Positions 1 through 8,249 of a stretch of 37,586 nt of DNA are shown here, one piece after another. Numbering within the stretch: the stretch's first letter is position 1; every line of letters starts with the position of its first letter. The translations under genes were made by a program, and so were the position numbers. This DNA comes from an uncultured Lachnospiraceae bacterium (lineage in GTDB: Bacteria > Bacillota > Clostridia > Lachnospirales > Lachnospiraceae), in assembly GCA_949840915.1 (NCBI GenBank), contig CATKXY010000023.1, positions 1 through 37,586 of the forward strand, in the 5' to 3' direction. A model generated the notes under the pieces. The model was not told where the DNA came from, did not search any database, and was given only the letters and a program-made list of their open reading frames with translations.

Positions 1-2201
1 TCTATCTTGGTGATATAACCGTTCTTCTCCGCAATGCCGATAAACTCCTCCGGCATCACGCGGCTGCCGTCGGGACGGAGCCAGCGCACCAACGCCTCGG
101 CCCCCTCTATCTTGCCGGTCCTCAGACTCACCTTCGGCTGCAGATAGGCATGGAATTCACCATTCTTCAATCCTTTTAGGATATTGGAATTGATGTTCTT
201 CACTCTCTCCTGCTCCTGTCGGAGACTCTCCGTGTAAACCTTCACCATGGTCTCCACTTTCTGTTCTTTACACTTCTTGCGCGCGGCATTGGCATTGTCC
301 ACCATTGCACCCACACTGGTATCTTCCCCCTGCACCGCATAAATTCCTGAGGCCAGCACCAGATTGGTAAGCGGAAACTCCCTATTGCAAGCCTCCGCAA
401 AGGAAGCCGTGAACTCTCTGTAGCCTGACCGTGCTTCCTCCAGCGTCATCCCTCTCACAAGTCCTACAAAATGATCGGAACTCACCCGGCTGAAAAGTCC
501 GCAGTCTCCGTACCGCACGGTCAGCGCATCCGCAAAGCGCTTCAGGATATCGTCCCCCATCTCGTAACCGTATGTCTCATTATAGTACTGAAAACCGGAA
601 ATATCCGTAGAAATACAGCAGAGTTCCCTGTTTCCGTAGTGCTCCAGATAATCGTTGGCGCTGATGATAAAGCGATGGTACACAGGCAGCCCTGTCAGTC
701 TGTCATAGTTTAACTGCAGATCCATGGTCCTGCGTCTCTCGGCCTCCCGCTGCAGCATACGCCGCCTGTAAAAAATCTGGTTCGCAATCCGCACCAGCGT
801 ACCCTTCATACGCACCCAGTCCCGTTCTCTGCGCCGGTCTGAGAACACAATGCTGCCGCTGTAATCCCGCACGGAAGTCGAGAGCACCACGAAAGCCGAC
901 TTCGCCTGCTCCATCTCAAGTCCCTTCATCTTGTCTGCCCGATAGGCGATACAACCGTCAGGGTCCGTGAGCCGGCTCAAATGGCTCCACTCATAGACTC
1001 CCTCCTCCTGCATCCTCTGTGCAAACTCCGTCTTCTCCACCTGACTCCACTGATAGAGAATGCGGTTTGCGCTGTCCGTATGTTCCACACACACCATATC
1101 ATCCAGATCATAAAAACCGCAGGTGCGCTCACTGATCATCTTGAGCGCGGCAGTGAGATCCGGCACATTTTCCAAAAGCTCCATGCAGAACAGCACAAGC
1201 TCCTCCTCCGTGCGGATCAGCGTGGTCTCCTCATCCACAAAATCCTCCACGCCTTCCCGGGGGATATATCCGGTCTTGGGAAGACTTCCGTCCTCGGGCA
1301 CTTCCTGTATACAGAAATGTCCCTTATGTCCATCCTTCACTTTATAAAGCGCACAGTCCGCCCATTGAAACGCCACAGTATAGTCGTTCCGGCCGGGACC
1401 CGTCAGGGCGGCGCCGATACTGCACGAGATTGTCTGTCTCATCTTGTCGTCGCCGAAACGGTTGGACATAAAATGATTGACAGCCTGAAGTCTCTGCTCC
1501 AGTTCCTCTCTGTCCATATCTTCCACATAGGCCAAAAACTCGTCGCCTCCAAACCGCCCCTTCACCGCATCGGGCAGCTGACGCTCCAGCTCCTCCGCAA
1601 AGGAACGGATCACGGCGTCACCGAAGAAATGCCCGTTCACATCGTTAATCTGTTTGAAATTATCAATATCGCAGATGATCAGATATGCGGTCTGTCCTGC
1701 ACAAAGCCCCGACAGGCGCTCCTCGACCCGCTTCTGTACGGCAGTATGGTTCAGCAGTCCGGTCATGGAATCCTTGTACGAGCGCTCTCTCAGCTCCTCC
1801 TCCCGCTTCCGGCGGCTGGTGATGTCAAAGAGAATGATGATCGCTCCCTCCTGCTGCCCCGCCTCATTGCGGTAAGGACAAATGCGAAACAAAATGACGA
1901 CGCCTTTATGTACAATCTCCCGCTCCAGTTCCATGTTCTGAGATACACAGCGCTCCACATCCTCTCTCCAGTCGTCATATTCTGCCAGAAAGGAAATCTC
2001 GTCAAATTTTTTCCCCACATCCCGCATTGAAAGCTGTGTATGCTCACACATTAAGGGTGTCACCCGGCGCACCCGCATGTCCCCATCCAGATAAAGCGCT
2101 CCGATCTCCGCATTCGCCAGCAGATTGTCCAGATCCGGACACCTCTGCCCGCTTTCGTCTCCGCTCTGCCGAATCATCATTTCTCTATTATCTTCAACCA
2201 T
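1..2201 (-). CDS. PAS-GGDEF-GGDEF-EAL cyclic-di-GMP protein, 3' end cut by window edge
   Basis: Large cytoplasmic signalling protein that would make or break cyclic di-GMP; about 733 residues are visible from the ATG at 2201 and the frame is open to base 1. Visible order: a PAS-like domain (about 15-125), a first GGDEF domain with an intact GRFGGDEF signature (residues 215-222, near 1540-1560), a GAF-like central part, a second GGDEF domain whose signature is degenerate (RVSSDHF, near 486), then the start of an EAL domain with the GAEALVRW motif (about residue 703). The first GGDEF could be an active cyclase. I do not see an RxxD inhibitory site at the usual spacing (QLPDA is there). The second is probably structural or regulatory. 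EAL activity cannot be judged because the metal-binding residues lie outside the window. It starts 12 bases after the zinc-ribbon gene with an AGAGGTG ribosome site, so the two are probably co-transcribed. Confidence 0.9.
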   Translation of the reverse strand, partial: MVEDNREMMIRQSGDESGQRCPDLDNLLANAEIGALYLDGDMRVRRVTPLMCEHTQLSMRDVGKKFDEISFLAEYDDWREDVERCVSQNMELEREIVHKGVVILFRICPYRNEAGQQEGAIIILFDITSRRKREEELRERSYKDSMTGLLNHTAVQKRVEERLSGLCAGQTAYLIICDIDNFKQINDVNGHFFGDAVIRSFAEELERQLPDAVKGRFGGDEFLAYVEDMDREELEQRLQAVNHFMSNRFGDDKMRQTISCSIGAALTGPGRNDYTVAFQWADCALYKVKDGHKGHFCIQEVPEDGSLPKTGYIPREGVEDFVDEETTLIRTEEELVLFCMELLENVPDLTAALKMISERTCGFYDLDDMVCVEHTDSANRILYQWSQVEKTEFAQRMQEEGVYEWSHLSRLTDPDGCIAYRADKMKGLEMEQAKSAFVVLSTSVRDYSGSIVFSDRRRERDWVRMKGTLVRIANQIFYRRRMLQREAERRRTMDLQLNYDRLTGLPVYHRFIISANDYLEHYGNRELCCISTDISGFQYYNETYGYEMGDDILKRFADALTVRYGDCGLFSRVSSDHFVGLVRGMTLEEARSGYREFTASFAEACNREFPLTNLVLASGIYAVQGEDTSVGAMVDNANAARKKCKEQKVETMVKVYTESLRQEQERVKNINSNILKGLKNGEFHAYLQPKVSLRTGKIEGAEALVRWLRPDGSRVMPEEFIGIAEKNGYITKI

Positions 2202-2213
2202 ATTACACCTCTG

Positions 2214-2987
2214 TTATACTTCCTTCACCGCACTGAAATTCCAGACACGAATATTAAACTCCACCACCGGCGTATCGCAATAGATACAGGTCTTGGCCCC
2301 GAGACCCGGCAGCGGCGCACCGCAGTTGGGACAGTTTAAACCCAGTCCCAAATCCCCCAGATTCTCCACGGTATCCCTGTCCTGAATGTAGACCAGCTCC
2401 ACATTGTACCTGGCCTGCTCCTTCCAATCCTTACGGCCTGACACTACCTTGCCGTTCTGTTCAACATAATGAATATATTCCACGGCGGACTGCAACACCA
2501 CACTGCAGCGTCCCTTCTCTCTCCGATATTGACTGATTTCCGTTCTATGTACATGAACCCGCTGAAAGCGCTCGGCGCATCCCCCACTCTGCAGCATCCG
2601 GATCCTCATGCGCAAACCGTCCCTGAGCTCCTCCATGCCTTCCGTGAGCAATGAGGCATTGTTATCATTCACTGCGCGCAGATACGAGGTCAGCACATTC
2701 TCCGCCCGGGCCTTCACCTCATCATAATGAAACTCCGGAAAGTCCCGCATGATCCTGGGAAGATAAAGACTGGTAGCAGACGCCACCGATTTCGGCGTCC
2801 CGGCATTCTCCATCTCCAATTGCCTGATTCCCTCCACCGGATTCTCCGTGCCGAACATCAGCCGGGAATAAGAAGTCACAGTCTTATGCACTTTTCTATA
2901 GACCAGATAAATGCCGGTCCCTACAGTCAGAACCAACACAAGCACAAGGCCCAGAACAACAATAAGCCCCACCATGTCCCCATTCAC
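2214..2987 (-). CDS. Membrane-anchored Tim44-like domain protein with C-terminal zinc ribbon
   Basis: Predicted 257-residue protein with one N-terminal membrane helix (residues 7-29). A soluble middle part resembles the Tim44-like/NTF2-like fold (for example LYLPRIMRDFPEFHYDEVKA, then a helix and strands to about 210). A C-terminal zinc ribbon has cysteines 219, 222, 234 and 237 (CPNC...CIYC). The family assignment of the middle part is from pattern only and moderate; the helix and ribbon are plain. The start is uncertain: the longest frame begins at a GTG with AGGAAGGA 13 bases upstream, and an ATG four codons later at 2975 would also keep the membrane helix. The function is unknown. Zinc-ribbon plus membrane-helix plus Tim44-like architecture suggests a membrane-side adaptor. 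It lies just downstream of another zinc-ribbon protein (SPFH) and just upstream of a c-di-GMP protein, so a common job at the membrane is possible but unproven. Confidence 0.75.
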   Translation of the reverse strand: MNGDMVGLIVVLGLVLVLVLTVGTGIYLVYRKVHKTVTSYSRLMFGTENPVEGIRQLEMENAGTPKSVASATSLYLPRIMRDFPEFHYDEVKARAENVLTSYLRAVNDNNASLLTEGMEELRDGLRMRIRMLQSGGCAERFQRVHVHRTEISQYRREKGRCSVVLQSAVEYIHYVEQNGKVVSGRKDWKEQARYNVELVYIQDRDTVENLGDLGLGLNCPNCGAPLPGLGAKTCIYCDTPVVEFNIRVWNFSAVKEV

Positions 2988-3074
2988 TCGAATTCATCAT
3001 TCCTTCCTGTGAGCCCGTTCAGAATATCCGGCCGCACATCACACAAACATCAATTCCTCTTTAACCTTAAATCG

Positions 3075-3099
3075 GGCAGGCGGGAAATCCCCGCCTGCC
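3075..3099 (-). terminator. GC-rich hairpin after the SPFH gene
   Basis: Ten-base perfect inverted repeat, 3075-3084 with 3090-3099 (GGCAGGCGGG and its complement), five-base loop, 24 bases after the SPFH stop codon. On the minus strand it is followed by CGATTTAAGG, a poor T-run. It may therefore be a weak or leaky terminator that lets some transcription into the Tim44-like gene, or an RNA-stabilising hairpin. Confidence 0.55.
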
Positions 3100-3122
3100 G
3101 CCGCAAGCTCAGACAGCCGTCT

Positions 3123-4394
3123 CTATTTTCTGTCGTTCTCGTCAAAGATATCGCCGCACTCCGGGCAGAATTTAGGAGGATTGGCCGGATCCTCCGGCTC
3201 CCATCCGCATTTATCACACTGATACATGGGCGCACCCGCGGGCTTCTTAGCCCCGCACTCTGCACAGAACTTGCCGCGGTTGTCCGTCTTGCCGCAGCTG
3301 CATACCCATCCCAGCACGGGAGGCTGCATCTGATTCTGCCCGCCCGTCCGGTTCTGCGCATCCGTTTGCGGTTGAGCGTTCCTTTGCTGATTCTGCGCAT
3401 TCATACGATACAGAGCATTGGCATCCATACCGCCAGCCATATTCGCCATATTCATCCCGGCAAACGCCATCATGGGTCCGGTGCTCTCATTAGCTGCCGC
3501 GGCCCTCATTGCATCCGCCTGCGCTGCAGTCAGTGTTGCCGCAGCCATGCCGGGATTAGTCAAAACCGCCGTCCTCTGCATGTCGTTGATCATCTTCCGG
3601 TCTTCCTCGGGAATGGAAGGCGGATTCATCGTCATGCTCACCACCTGAATACCCCGGAGCTGCGTCCACTTGTCAGACAACTCCTCATTCAGAAAATCAA
3701 CCAGCTCAGAGATATGGCCGGGAATCTCACTGGGACGCACACCAATCGCGCTTACCTTGGCAAGAGCCGGCTGAAGCGCCGTGAGCATCTCAGATTTCAT
3801 AATGCCTGTGAGCTCGGCACGCGGAAAGCTGTCCTTTTTATTGCCCGCCACGTTTTTGTAAAACAGCAGCGGATCAATGAGCTTATAAGTATACTCGCCG
3901 TTACAGCGAAGCACGGTGTCAACATCCAAACCTATTTTATTGTCCACCACGCGGAACGGAATCGGCGTAGCCGTCCCGTAAAGGTTTCCCTTGATCTCCT
4001 TGATGTTAAAAAAGTAAACGCGCTGGTCCTTCATGGTATCGCCCGCAGCGGTAAAACGTCTCACCATAGTCTTGAAGGTATCCGTGACACTGGAGCCCAG
4101 ACTGCCGGAGAAAATGCTGGGCTCCGTGGAGCTGTCAAATACAAACTCACCGGGATCCGCACTGAACTCCACAACACCGCCCTGATCCACGATGATCATG
4201 CACTGCCCCTCATTCACCGCAATGACAGATCCGTTAGAAATAATATTGTCCACACCCTTATTATTGCCGTTGGTGCGTTTCTGTCCTTTTACCATCAATA
4301 CATCATCGGAGAGAGAATCACAGTAAAAATATTCTCTCCACTGGTCTGCCAGCATACTGCCCACGGCGTCCTTAGCTGCCCTAATCAATCCCAT
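3123..4394 (-). CDS. SPFH-domain protein with two C-terminal zinc ribbons (YdjI-like)
   Basis: 423 residues from the ATG at 4394 (MGLIRAAKDAVG). This start has GGAGG ten bases upstream and a good promoter behind it; the frame stays open to 4481 but that extension overlaps the promoter. The N-terminal two thirds match the SPFH (band 7/flotillin-like) family related to Bacillus YdjI and virion-core-like proteins: an early DVLMVKGQKR strand, then a VVSMTMNPPSIPEED region before a helical stretch. An Ala/Met/Asn/Gln-rich part (about 295-355) leads to two zinc ribbons: C365/C367/C377/C380 and C393/C396/C410/C413. There is no clear membrane helix, so membrane attachment would be peripheral. YdjI and relatives are linked to membrane organisation and envelope stress (family knowledge). 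Here it has its own promoter and precedes another zinc-ribbon protein, suggesting partnership. Confidence 0.85.
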   Translation of the reverse strand: MGLIRAAKDAVGSMLADQWREYFYCDSLSDDVLMVKGQKRTNGNNKGVDNIISNGSVIAVNEGQCMIIVDQGGVVEFSADPGEFVFDSSTEPSIFSGSLGSSVTDTFKTMVRRFTAAGDTMKDQRVYFFNIKEIKGNLYGTATPIPFRVVDNKIGLDVDTVLRCNGEYTYKLIDPLLFYKNVAGNKKDSFPRAELTGIMKSEMLTALQPALAKVSAIGVRPSEIPGHISELVDFLNEELSDKWTQLRGIQVVSMTMNPPSIPEEDRKMINDMQRTAVLTNPGMAAATLTAAQADAMRAAAANESTGPMMAFAGMNMANMAGGMDANALYRMNAQNQQRNAQPQTDAQNRTGGQNQMQPPVLGWVCSCGKTDNRGKFCAECGAKKPAGAPMYQCDKCGWEPEDPANPPKFCPECGDIFDENDRK

Positions 4395-4452
4395 ATCCGC
4401 ATATCCTCCGCTATTTCCACATCCTATTTGCCCGAAAAATGACTTCCTTTTT

Positions 4453-4481
4453 ATTCTAGCAAATTTCAGGGATTCTCTCAA
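4453..4481 (-). promoter_or_regulatory. Sigma-A promoter for the SPFH gene
   Basis: Minus strand: -35 TTGAGA (4476-4481), 17-base spacer, -10 TAGAAT (4453-4458). The expected start lies about 50 bases before the ATG at 4394. It sits between the terminator of the upstream lipoprotein gene and the SPFH gene, supporting the shorter start. Confidence 0.7.
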
Positions 4482-4500
4482 CTGTTTTCACAATATTCTT

Positions 4501-4550
4501 TAGAAAAGCTGCAGAGCCGGACGTGAATCTTCGTCTTTGCTCTGCAGCTT
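4501..4550 (-). terminator. Terminator after the NMT1-like lipoprotein gene
   Basis: Perfect 12-base inverted repeat AAGCTGCAGAGC (4506-4517) with GCTCTGCAGCTT (4539-4550), loop of 21 bases. On the minus strand the stem runs into TTTTCTA. It lies 35 bases after the lipoprotein stop codon. Confidence 0.75.
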
Positions 4551-4585
4551 AAAATCAGAATCAGTGACCGGACATCAATAACGCG

Positions 4586-5599
4586 TTACTTCTGAGCCGC
4601 CTTTGTGGCAAAGTCTGTGTTTACCAGATCCGCGTAAGGCACCTTCTCGCCCAAAACCTTGAACTCGATCAAAATATTCTGCAGCAGATCGAAGCTCTCC
4701 TCGGCAAATACCAGATCACCCTTCCAAGTGTCCTGAGCGTGATAGCGCTCCACGATCCTGGTGAGTGTTTCTGAATCTGTCTCCTCAAACTGCGGAGCAA
4801 TAACCTTTGCAATCTCCTCCGGTGTATGCTCATTGACATAATCCATTCCCTTCTGAAGTGCATCAGTAAACGCCTGAATTGTCTCCGGGTTATTCTCGAT
4901 ATAGCTCTTCTTAGCAGAAAAGGAAGTATATGGAACATATCCCGAATCCTCGCCCAGAGAAGCCACCACATAGCCGTCGCCCTTCTGCTCAAGCAGAGTC
5001 GCATGAGGCTCAAACTCAACCGTAAAGTCCCCCTGCCCGCCTGAGAAAGCCGCTGCGGTGGAACCGAAATCAATGCTCTGGTCGATACTTAAATCCGCTG
5101 CAGGATCAATATTGTTTTTCAGGAGAATGTACTCAAATACCATCTCCGGCATACCGCCCGCTCTGCCGCCCAGCACATTGTGACCCTTGAGCATCTCCCA
5201 GTCAAAGTCCTCGATCGGCTCCCTGGCAACCAGGAAATTTCCCGCCCGCTGCGTCAGCTGCGCAAAATTCACCACATAGTCCTCCGTGCCTCCCGCATAG
5301 GTATACACGCTGCTCTCGCAGCCCATAAAACCGATATCCGCCTCATCTGTGAGCACGGCTGTCATCGTCTTATCGGCTCCAAAACCTGTCACAAGCTCCA
5401 GCTCGATACCATTGTCTTCAAAATATCCCTCCTCAATGGCCACATACATGGGCGCATAGAAAATGGAATGAGCTACCTCATTGAGCACCACCTTGGTCTT
5501 ACCGTCAGCACCCTTCCCCTTTGCTCCGCAGCCGGCAAAAGCAGCCGTCAACATGACCAGGCTAAGACTCAGCGCCAACAGTTTCATGCACTTTTTCAT
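4586..5599 (-). CDS. NMT1/THI5-like ABC-transporter substrate-binding lipoprotein
   Basis: 337-residue lipoprotein. The signal peptide ends in the lipobox AFAGC with Cys24 as the lipidated residue. The mature protein is a type II periplasmic-binding fold of the NMT1/THI5/SsuA/TauA group: the opening strand VVLNEVAHSIFYAPMYVAIE is followed by the typical GYFEDNGIELELV and TAVLTDEADIGFMG segments. Relatives bind thiamine-pyrimidine precursors, alkanesulfonates, taurine or similar small ligands; the ligand here cannot be read from sequence. The start is a clear ATG with GGAGG ten bases upstream. It is monocistronic, with terminators on both sides, and no ABC permease or ATPase lies in the window, so its transporter must be encoded elsewhere or it serves another role. 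Confidence 0.88.
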   Translation of the reverse strand: MKKCMKLLALSLSLVMLTAAFAGCGAKGKGADGKTKVVLNEVAHSIFYAPMYVAIEEGYFEDNGIELELVTGFGADKTMTAVLTDEADIGFMGCESSVYTYAGGTEDYVVNFAQLTQRAGNFLVAREPIEDFDWEMLKGHNVLGGRAGGMPEMVFEYILLKNNIDPAADLSIDQSIDFGSTAAAFSGGQGDFTVEFEPHATLLEQKGDGYVVASLGEDSGYVPYTSFSAKKSYIENNPETIQAFTDALQKGMDYVNEHTPEEIAKVIAPQFEETDSETLTRIVERYHAQDTWKGDLVFAEESFDLLQNILIEFKVLGEKVPYADLVNTDFATKAAQK

Positions 5600-5652
5600 A
5601 ACACATATTCCTCCACACAGTTTGATTCCTATGGATTTATGTTATGAGTGCA

Positions 5653-5686
5653 TAAAAATAAGGTGCCTGTCCTGACACAGGCACCT
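5653..5686 (-). terminator. Terminator after the HIT gene
   Basis: Perfect ten-base stem AGGTGCCTGT (5661-5670) with ACAGGCACCT (5677-5686), six-base loop, followed on the minus strand by TATTTTTATG. It begins 11 bases after the HIT stop codon. Confidence 0.85.
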
Positions 5687-5697
5687 GTTCGCAGCAC

Positions 5698-6117
5698 TTA
5701 AAGATTGGCCTTGATCTTCTCGATCATCTCCGTATACTCTTCATCGCTCAGATATGTTTTCCCGGGATTCATCTGGAAAATGCCTCCCCACTCGTCGCCG
5801 CCCTCATATTTAGGACAAAGATGCATGTGCAGATGACAGCCCGTATCGCCGTACGCGCCATAATTGAGTTTGTCGGGATGAAAGGCCGCATGGATCGCCT
5901 TCGCCGCGCGGTTCACATCCGCAAAGAAACGGTTGCGCTCCTCCTCGCTGATGTCCACGATCTCACTCACATGATCCTTGTAAGCCACAATACATCTCCC
6001 GGGCTTCGACTGCTCCTTGAACAAAATCAGGCTGGAAACATCCAGCTCACAGATAAAGATTCCGAACTTCTCCAGAAGCTCTCCTCTCATACAGTAACCG
6101 CAATTTGCATCTTTCAT
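5698..6117 (-). CDS. HIT-family nucleotide hydrolase/transferase (HinT-like)
   Basis: 139 residues. The histidine-triad signature HLHMHL has histidines 95, 97 and 99, the nucleotide-binding and catalytic site of HIT proteins, which usually hydrolyse AMP-lysine, ADP or dinucleoside substrates. An N-terminal CGYC pair (Cys6, Cys9) may bind zinc with other residues, as in some HIT proteins. The start ATG has AGGAGT six bases upstream. It has its own promoter (6212-6240) and terminator, so it is transcribed alone. The natural substrate cannot be told. Confidence 0.9.
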   Translation of the reverse strand: MKDANCGYCMRGELLEKFGIFICELDVSSLILFKEQSKPGRCIVAYKDHVSEIVDISEEERNRFFADVNRAAKAIHAAFHPDKLNYGAYGDTGCHLHMHLCPKYEGGDEWGGIFQMNPGKTYLSDEEYTEMIEKIKANL

Positions 6118-6211
6118 TCTGTACTCCTATCCGTCCGCCTTTTTCGCGAACCCGTTATTCTCACAGGCCCAAAACCGCCGCGTCCGCTTGAGGTTATGCC
6201 GCCATACATCC

Positions 6212-6240
6212 ATTTTATTCCCCGCAGTCGGATTTTGCAA
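6212..6240 (-). promoter_or_regulatory. Promoter for the HIT gene
   Basis: Minus strand: -35 TTGCAA (6235-6240), 17-base spacer, -10 TAAAAT (6212-6217). It lies directly after the PHP stop codon, giving a leader of roughly 90 bases; I see no known riboswitch in that leader. Confidence 0.55.
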
Positions 6241-6245
6241 GCACT

Positions 6246-6962
6246 TCACAGATCTATATTCACAAACTTACCGAGACGCTCCGGCTTATCATTGAGGATC
6301 AGCTCCTCCGGAAAATCCACCTCTCTTATCATCTCCAGGGCCGCCTCAAAATGACCTATGGAATAACAGATATGACTGTCGGACCCCATAAGCACCGGAA
6401 CGCCGTATTTTGCACAGGTATCTAAGAGTGTCCTGATGTTCTCCCGGCCGCCCTGCCTTGCGCTCTGTGGATGCAGAGAGGCATTATTCAGTTCCAGCGC
6501 TGCCTGCTCCTCCTTTGCCGCCCGCACAAGCTCCTCGTAGTCCAGAGGATAGCGGGAGTCATCCGGATGCCCCAGAATCTTTACATAAGGATTCTGCATC
6601 GCCTTTATGGACGCCCTGGTATTTTCCCTGCGGCTTCCCGGTGTCACGCAGATCACATGCATGCTCGCTATCACATAGTCCAGCTTCTCCAGCAGTCTTT
6701 CCTCCAGATCCAGTCTGCCCTCATAATCCATGATGTCAGCCTCCGCCCCGCACAGCAGACGCAGTGTTCCGTACTGCCTTGGAATACATTTGTAATTGCC
6801 GAAATACATAGCATTGGGTCCGCCCGATAAAGCCGGTCCATGCTCGCTCAGGCCCAGAAACAGAAGGCCCGCCTTGTCGGCCGCCTCGATATTTTCTTTC
6901 AAGGTGCTGTATCCGTGGCCGCAGGATACGGTATGTGTGTGCAGATCCATACAGATTTTCAT
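6246..6962 (-). CDS. PHP-domain phosphatase (YcdX-like)
   Basis: 238-residue PHP metallo-hydrolase. Metal-binding motifs of the family are in order: DLHTHT (His8, His10), a following His16, GLSEHGP (Glu40, His41), GAEADI (Glu74), ASMH (His102), GHPDD (about 133) and GSDSH near 194. This set matches YcdX-type phosphatases with a three-metal site. The substrate is unknown; relatives include histidinol-phosphate phosphatases and general phosphoesterases. The start ATG overlaps the stop of the DUF1836 gene (ATGA, four bases), so the two are translationally coupled. Confidence 0.88.
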   Translation of the reverse strand: MKICMDLHTHTVSCGHGYSTLKENIEAADKAGLLFLGLSEHGPALSGGPNAMYFGNYKCIPRQYGTLRLLCGAEADIMDYEGRLDLEERLLEKLDYVIASMHVICVTPGSRRENTRASIKAMQNPYVKILGHPDDSRYPLDYEELVRAAKEEQAALELNNASLHPQSARQGGRENIRTLLDTCAKYGVPVLMGSDSHICYSIGHFEAALEMIREVDFPEELILNDKPERLGKFVNIDL

Positions 6963-7642
6963 GAACTGGATGTCTCCCTCCCGGATTTCGTATCCTTTCC
7001 GGCTTTTGTATCCTTTCCGGCTTTCGTGTCCTTCTTTGCCTCTTCCTGCAGCTCCCTGTCCAACTCATCCACCATCTTCTCTATGATCTGTTTTTTCATA
7101 TACACGTCAAAACTCAACAGGCATATAAAAGAAAACTTACGCAAAAATTCCTGGCTTTCCTTGGGCGCGTCCGCGAAAGTAGCCTCCGCCAGCTTGAACT
7201 TGTCTACCACATCCGCCTTCAGCCTCTCGATCTCGCCCTTCTCCATGCTGAAAGCCTCTCTGTAGACACTCTCCAGATTAAACTCTTTCCCGTTTTGAAA
7301 GAACTGCTCCGTAATAGGACGCAGCAGCGTCTGAATATCATTGATGGACATGATGCCCTTGTAATAATAAATGAAGATCAACAGCAGCACATGCTCTTTG
7401 GAATATTTTTTCTTTACGGGAGGCGGCAGCAGATCATTTTTGGCATAATTGTTGATCATAGTCTTGGTGAGGATCTTGTCCTCTCCCGGATTGCGCACCC
7501 CGCCCCGCAGCCTGCTGTCCATAAAGGTCGTCACCTGATCCATGTACAGATCAATACTCGGTATATCCGAAGGATTGATATACTTTATGCGGTCCAGACT
7601 CTCCAATATACTGTTCAGTAAATCTTCTGTATTGATAGTCAA
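6959..7642 (-). CDS. DUF1836-domain protein, TTG start
   Basis: 227 residues of the DUF1836 family, found mainly in Firmicutes and thought to carry a MerR-like winged-helix DNA-binding part (here about 55-110, ILTKTMINNYAKNDLLPPPV and following). The start is a TTG at 7642, five bases after GGAGGAG; no in-frame ATG lies nearby. The C-terminal tail is charged and repetitive, with three tandem copies of the unit KDTKAG/KDTKSG before a Ser-rich end. It is the first gene of a two-gene unit with the PHP phosphatase and has a strong promoter at 7706-7734, divergent from yerC. A role as transcription regulator is an inference. Confidence 0.85.
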   Translation of the reverse strand: MTINTEDLLNSILESLDRIKYINPSDIPSIDLYMDQVTTFMDSRLRGGVRNPGEDKILTKTMINNYAKNDLLPPPVKKKYSKEHVLLLIFIYYYKGIMSINDIQTLLRPITEQFFQNGKEFNLESVYREAFSMEKGEIERLKADVVDKFKLAEATFADAPKESQEFLRKFSFICLLSFDVYMKKQIIEKMVDELDRELQEEAKKDTKAGKDTKAGKDTKSGRETSSS

Positions 7643-7705
7643 TTTGTCTCCTCCCCGGGCGCCGGCAAAGCATCCGCACCCGCAGAATATTTTCTATTAA
7701 AATAC

Positions 7706-7734
7706 AGTATATAGTATTCAAAACTACATATCAA
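7706..7734 (-). promoter_or_regulatory. Sigma-A promoter for DUF1836-PHP
   Basis: Minus strand: -35 TTGATA (7729-7734), 17-base spacer, -10 TATACT (7706-7711). Divergent from the yerC promoter 45 bases away, so a regulator binding the AT-rich stretch between could affect both. Confidence 0.75.
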
Positions 7735-7778
7735 CTGTTTTTTGAATTTTAATAAATATTTCCTATTGTCTTTTTCTA

Positions 7779-7807
7779 TTTACTTTGCGAATGCAGTGTG
7801 ATAAAAT
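7779..7807 (+). promoter_or_regulatory. Promoter for yerC
   Basis: Plus strand: -35 TTTACT (7779-7784), 17-base spacer, -10 TAAAAT (7802-7807), about 28 bases before the likely transcript-to-ATG interval of yerC. Confidence 0.6.
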
Positions 7808-7841
7808 GTGCTATAGATTTGTATTGTAAGGAGTGTCACAT

Positions 7842-8129
7842 ATGAATAAAAAATTAAGAACCGAAGCGGTGGATTCGCTGTTTGACGCAGTCTTAAGCCT
7901 TCAGACCCGCGAAGAGTGCTACAGCTTTTTTGAGGATCTGTGTACGGTAAACGAACTGCTCTCCCTCTCCCAGCGGTTTGAGGTGGCCTCCATGCTGAAG
8001 GATCACAAGACTTATCTGGAAATTGCGGAGAAAACCGGAGCCTCCACTGCCACCATCAGCCGTGTAAACCGTTCTCTCAACTACGGAAATGACGGTTATG
8101 AACTGGTATTTGACCGGCTCGATAAATAA
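7842..8129 (+). CDS. yerC: YerC/YecD-family TrpR-like DNA-binding protein
   Basis: 95 residues from the ATG at 7842, eight bases after AAGGAG; an in-frame GTG at 7833 overlaps that ribosome site and is unlikely. The protein is all-helical and belongs to the TrpR-related YerC/YecD family. A helix-turn-helix (about residues 55-80: TYLEIAEKTGASTATISRVN) is preceded by the conserved TVNELLSLSQRFEVASML. It is therefore a small DNA-binding repressor-type protein; no ligand or target is known from sequence. Transcribed alone and ended by a strong terminator. Confidence 0.88.
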   Translation: MNKKLRTEAVDSLFDAVLSLQTREECYSFFEDLCTVNELLSLSQRFEVASMLKDHKTYLEIAEKTGASTATISRVNRSLNYGNDGYELVFDRLDK

Positions 8130-8150
8130 TCTTTACCAAACATATCATAA

Positions 8151-8199
8151 AGCCGCAGCAGGTCTGATGATTCAAACCTGCTGCGGCTCTTATTATTTC
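8151..8199 (+). terminator. Terminator between yerC and the convergent bactofilin gene
   Basis: Perfect 13-base stem, 8151-8163 with 8176-8188 (AGCCGCAGCAGGT and its complement), 12-base loop, followed on plus by CTTATTATTT. On minus the trailing sequence is T-poor, so it mainly serves yerC. Confidence 0.85.
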
Positions 8200-8249
8200 T
8201 GTGATTATGTTCTGCCCACGCTAAGTTCCTGTTGGCTTTGGCTGAATTC

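Noticed and set aside
2727..4442. Long plus-strand open frame of 571 codons
   Set aside because: It lies opposite the Tim44-like and SPFH genes, which have domains, ribosome sites and a promoter. The plus-strand product is His/Arg/Leu-rich with no domain: an antisense shadow.
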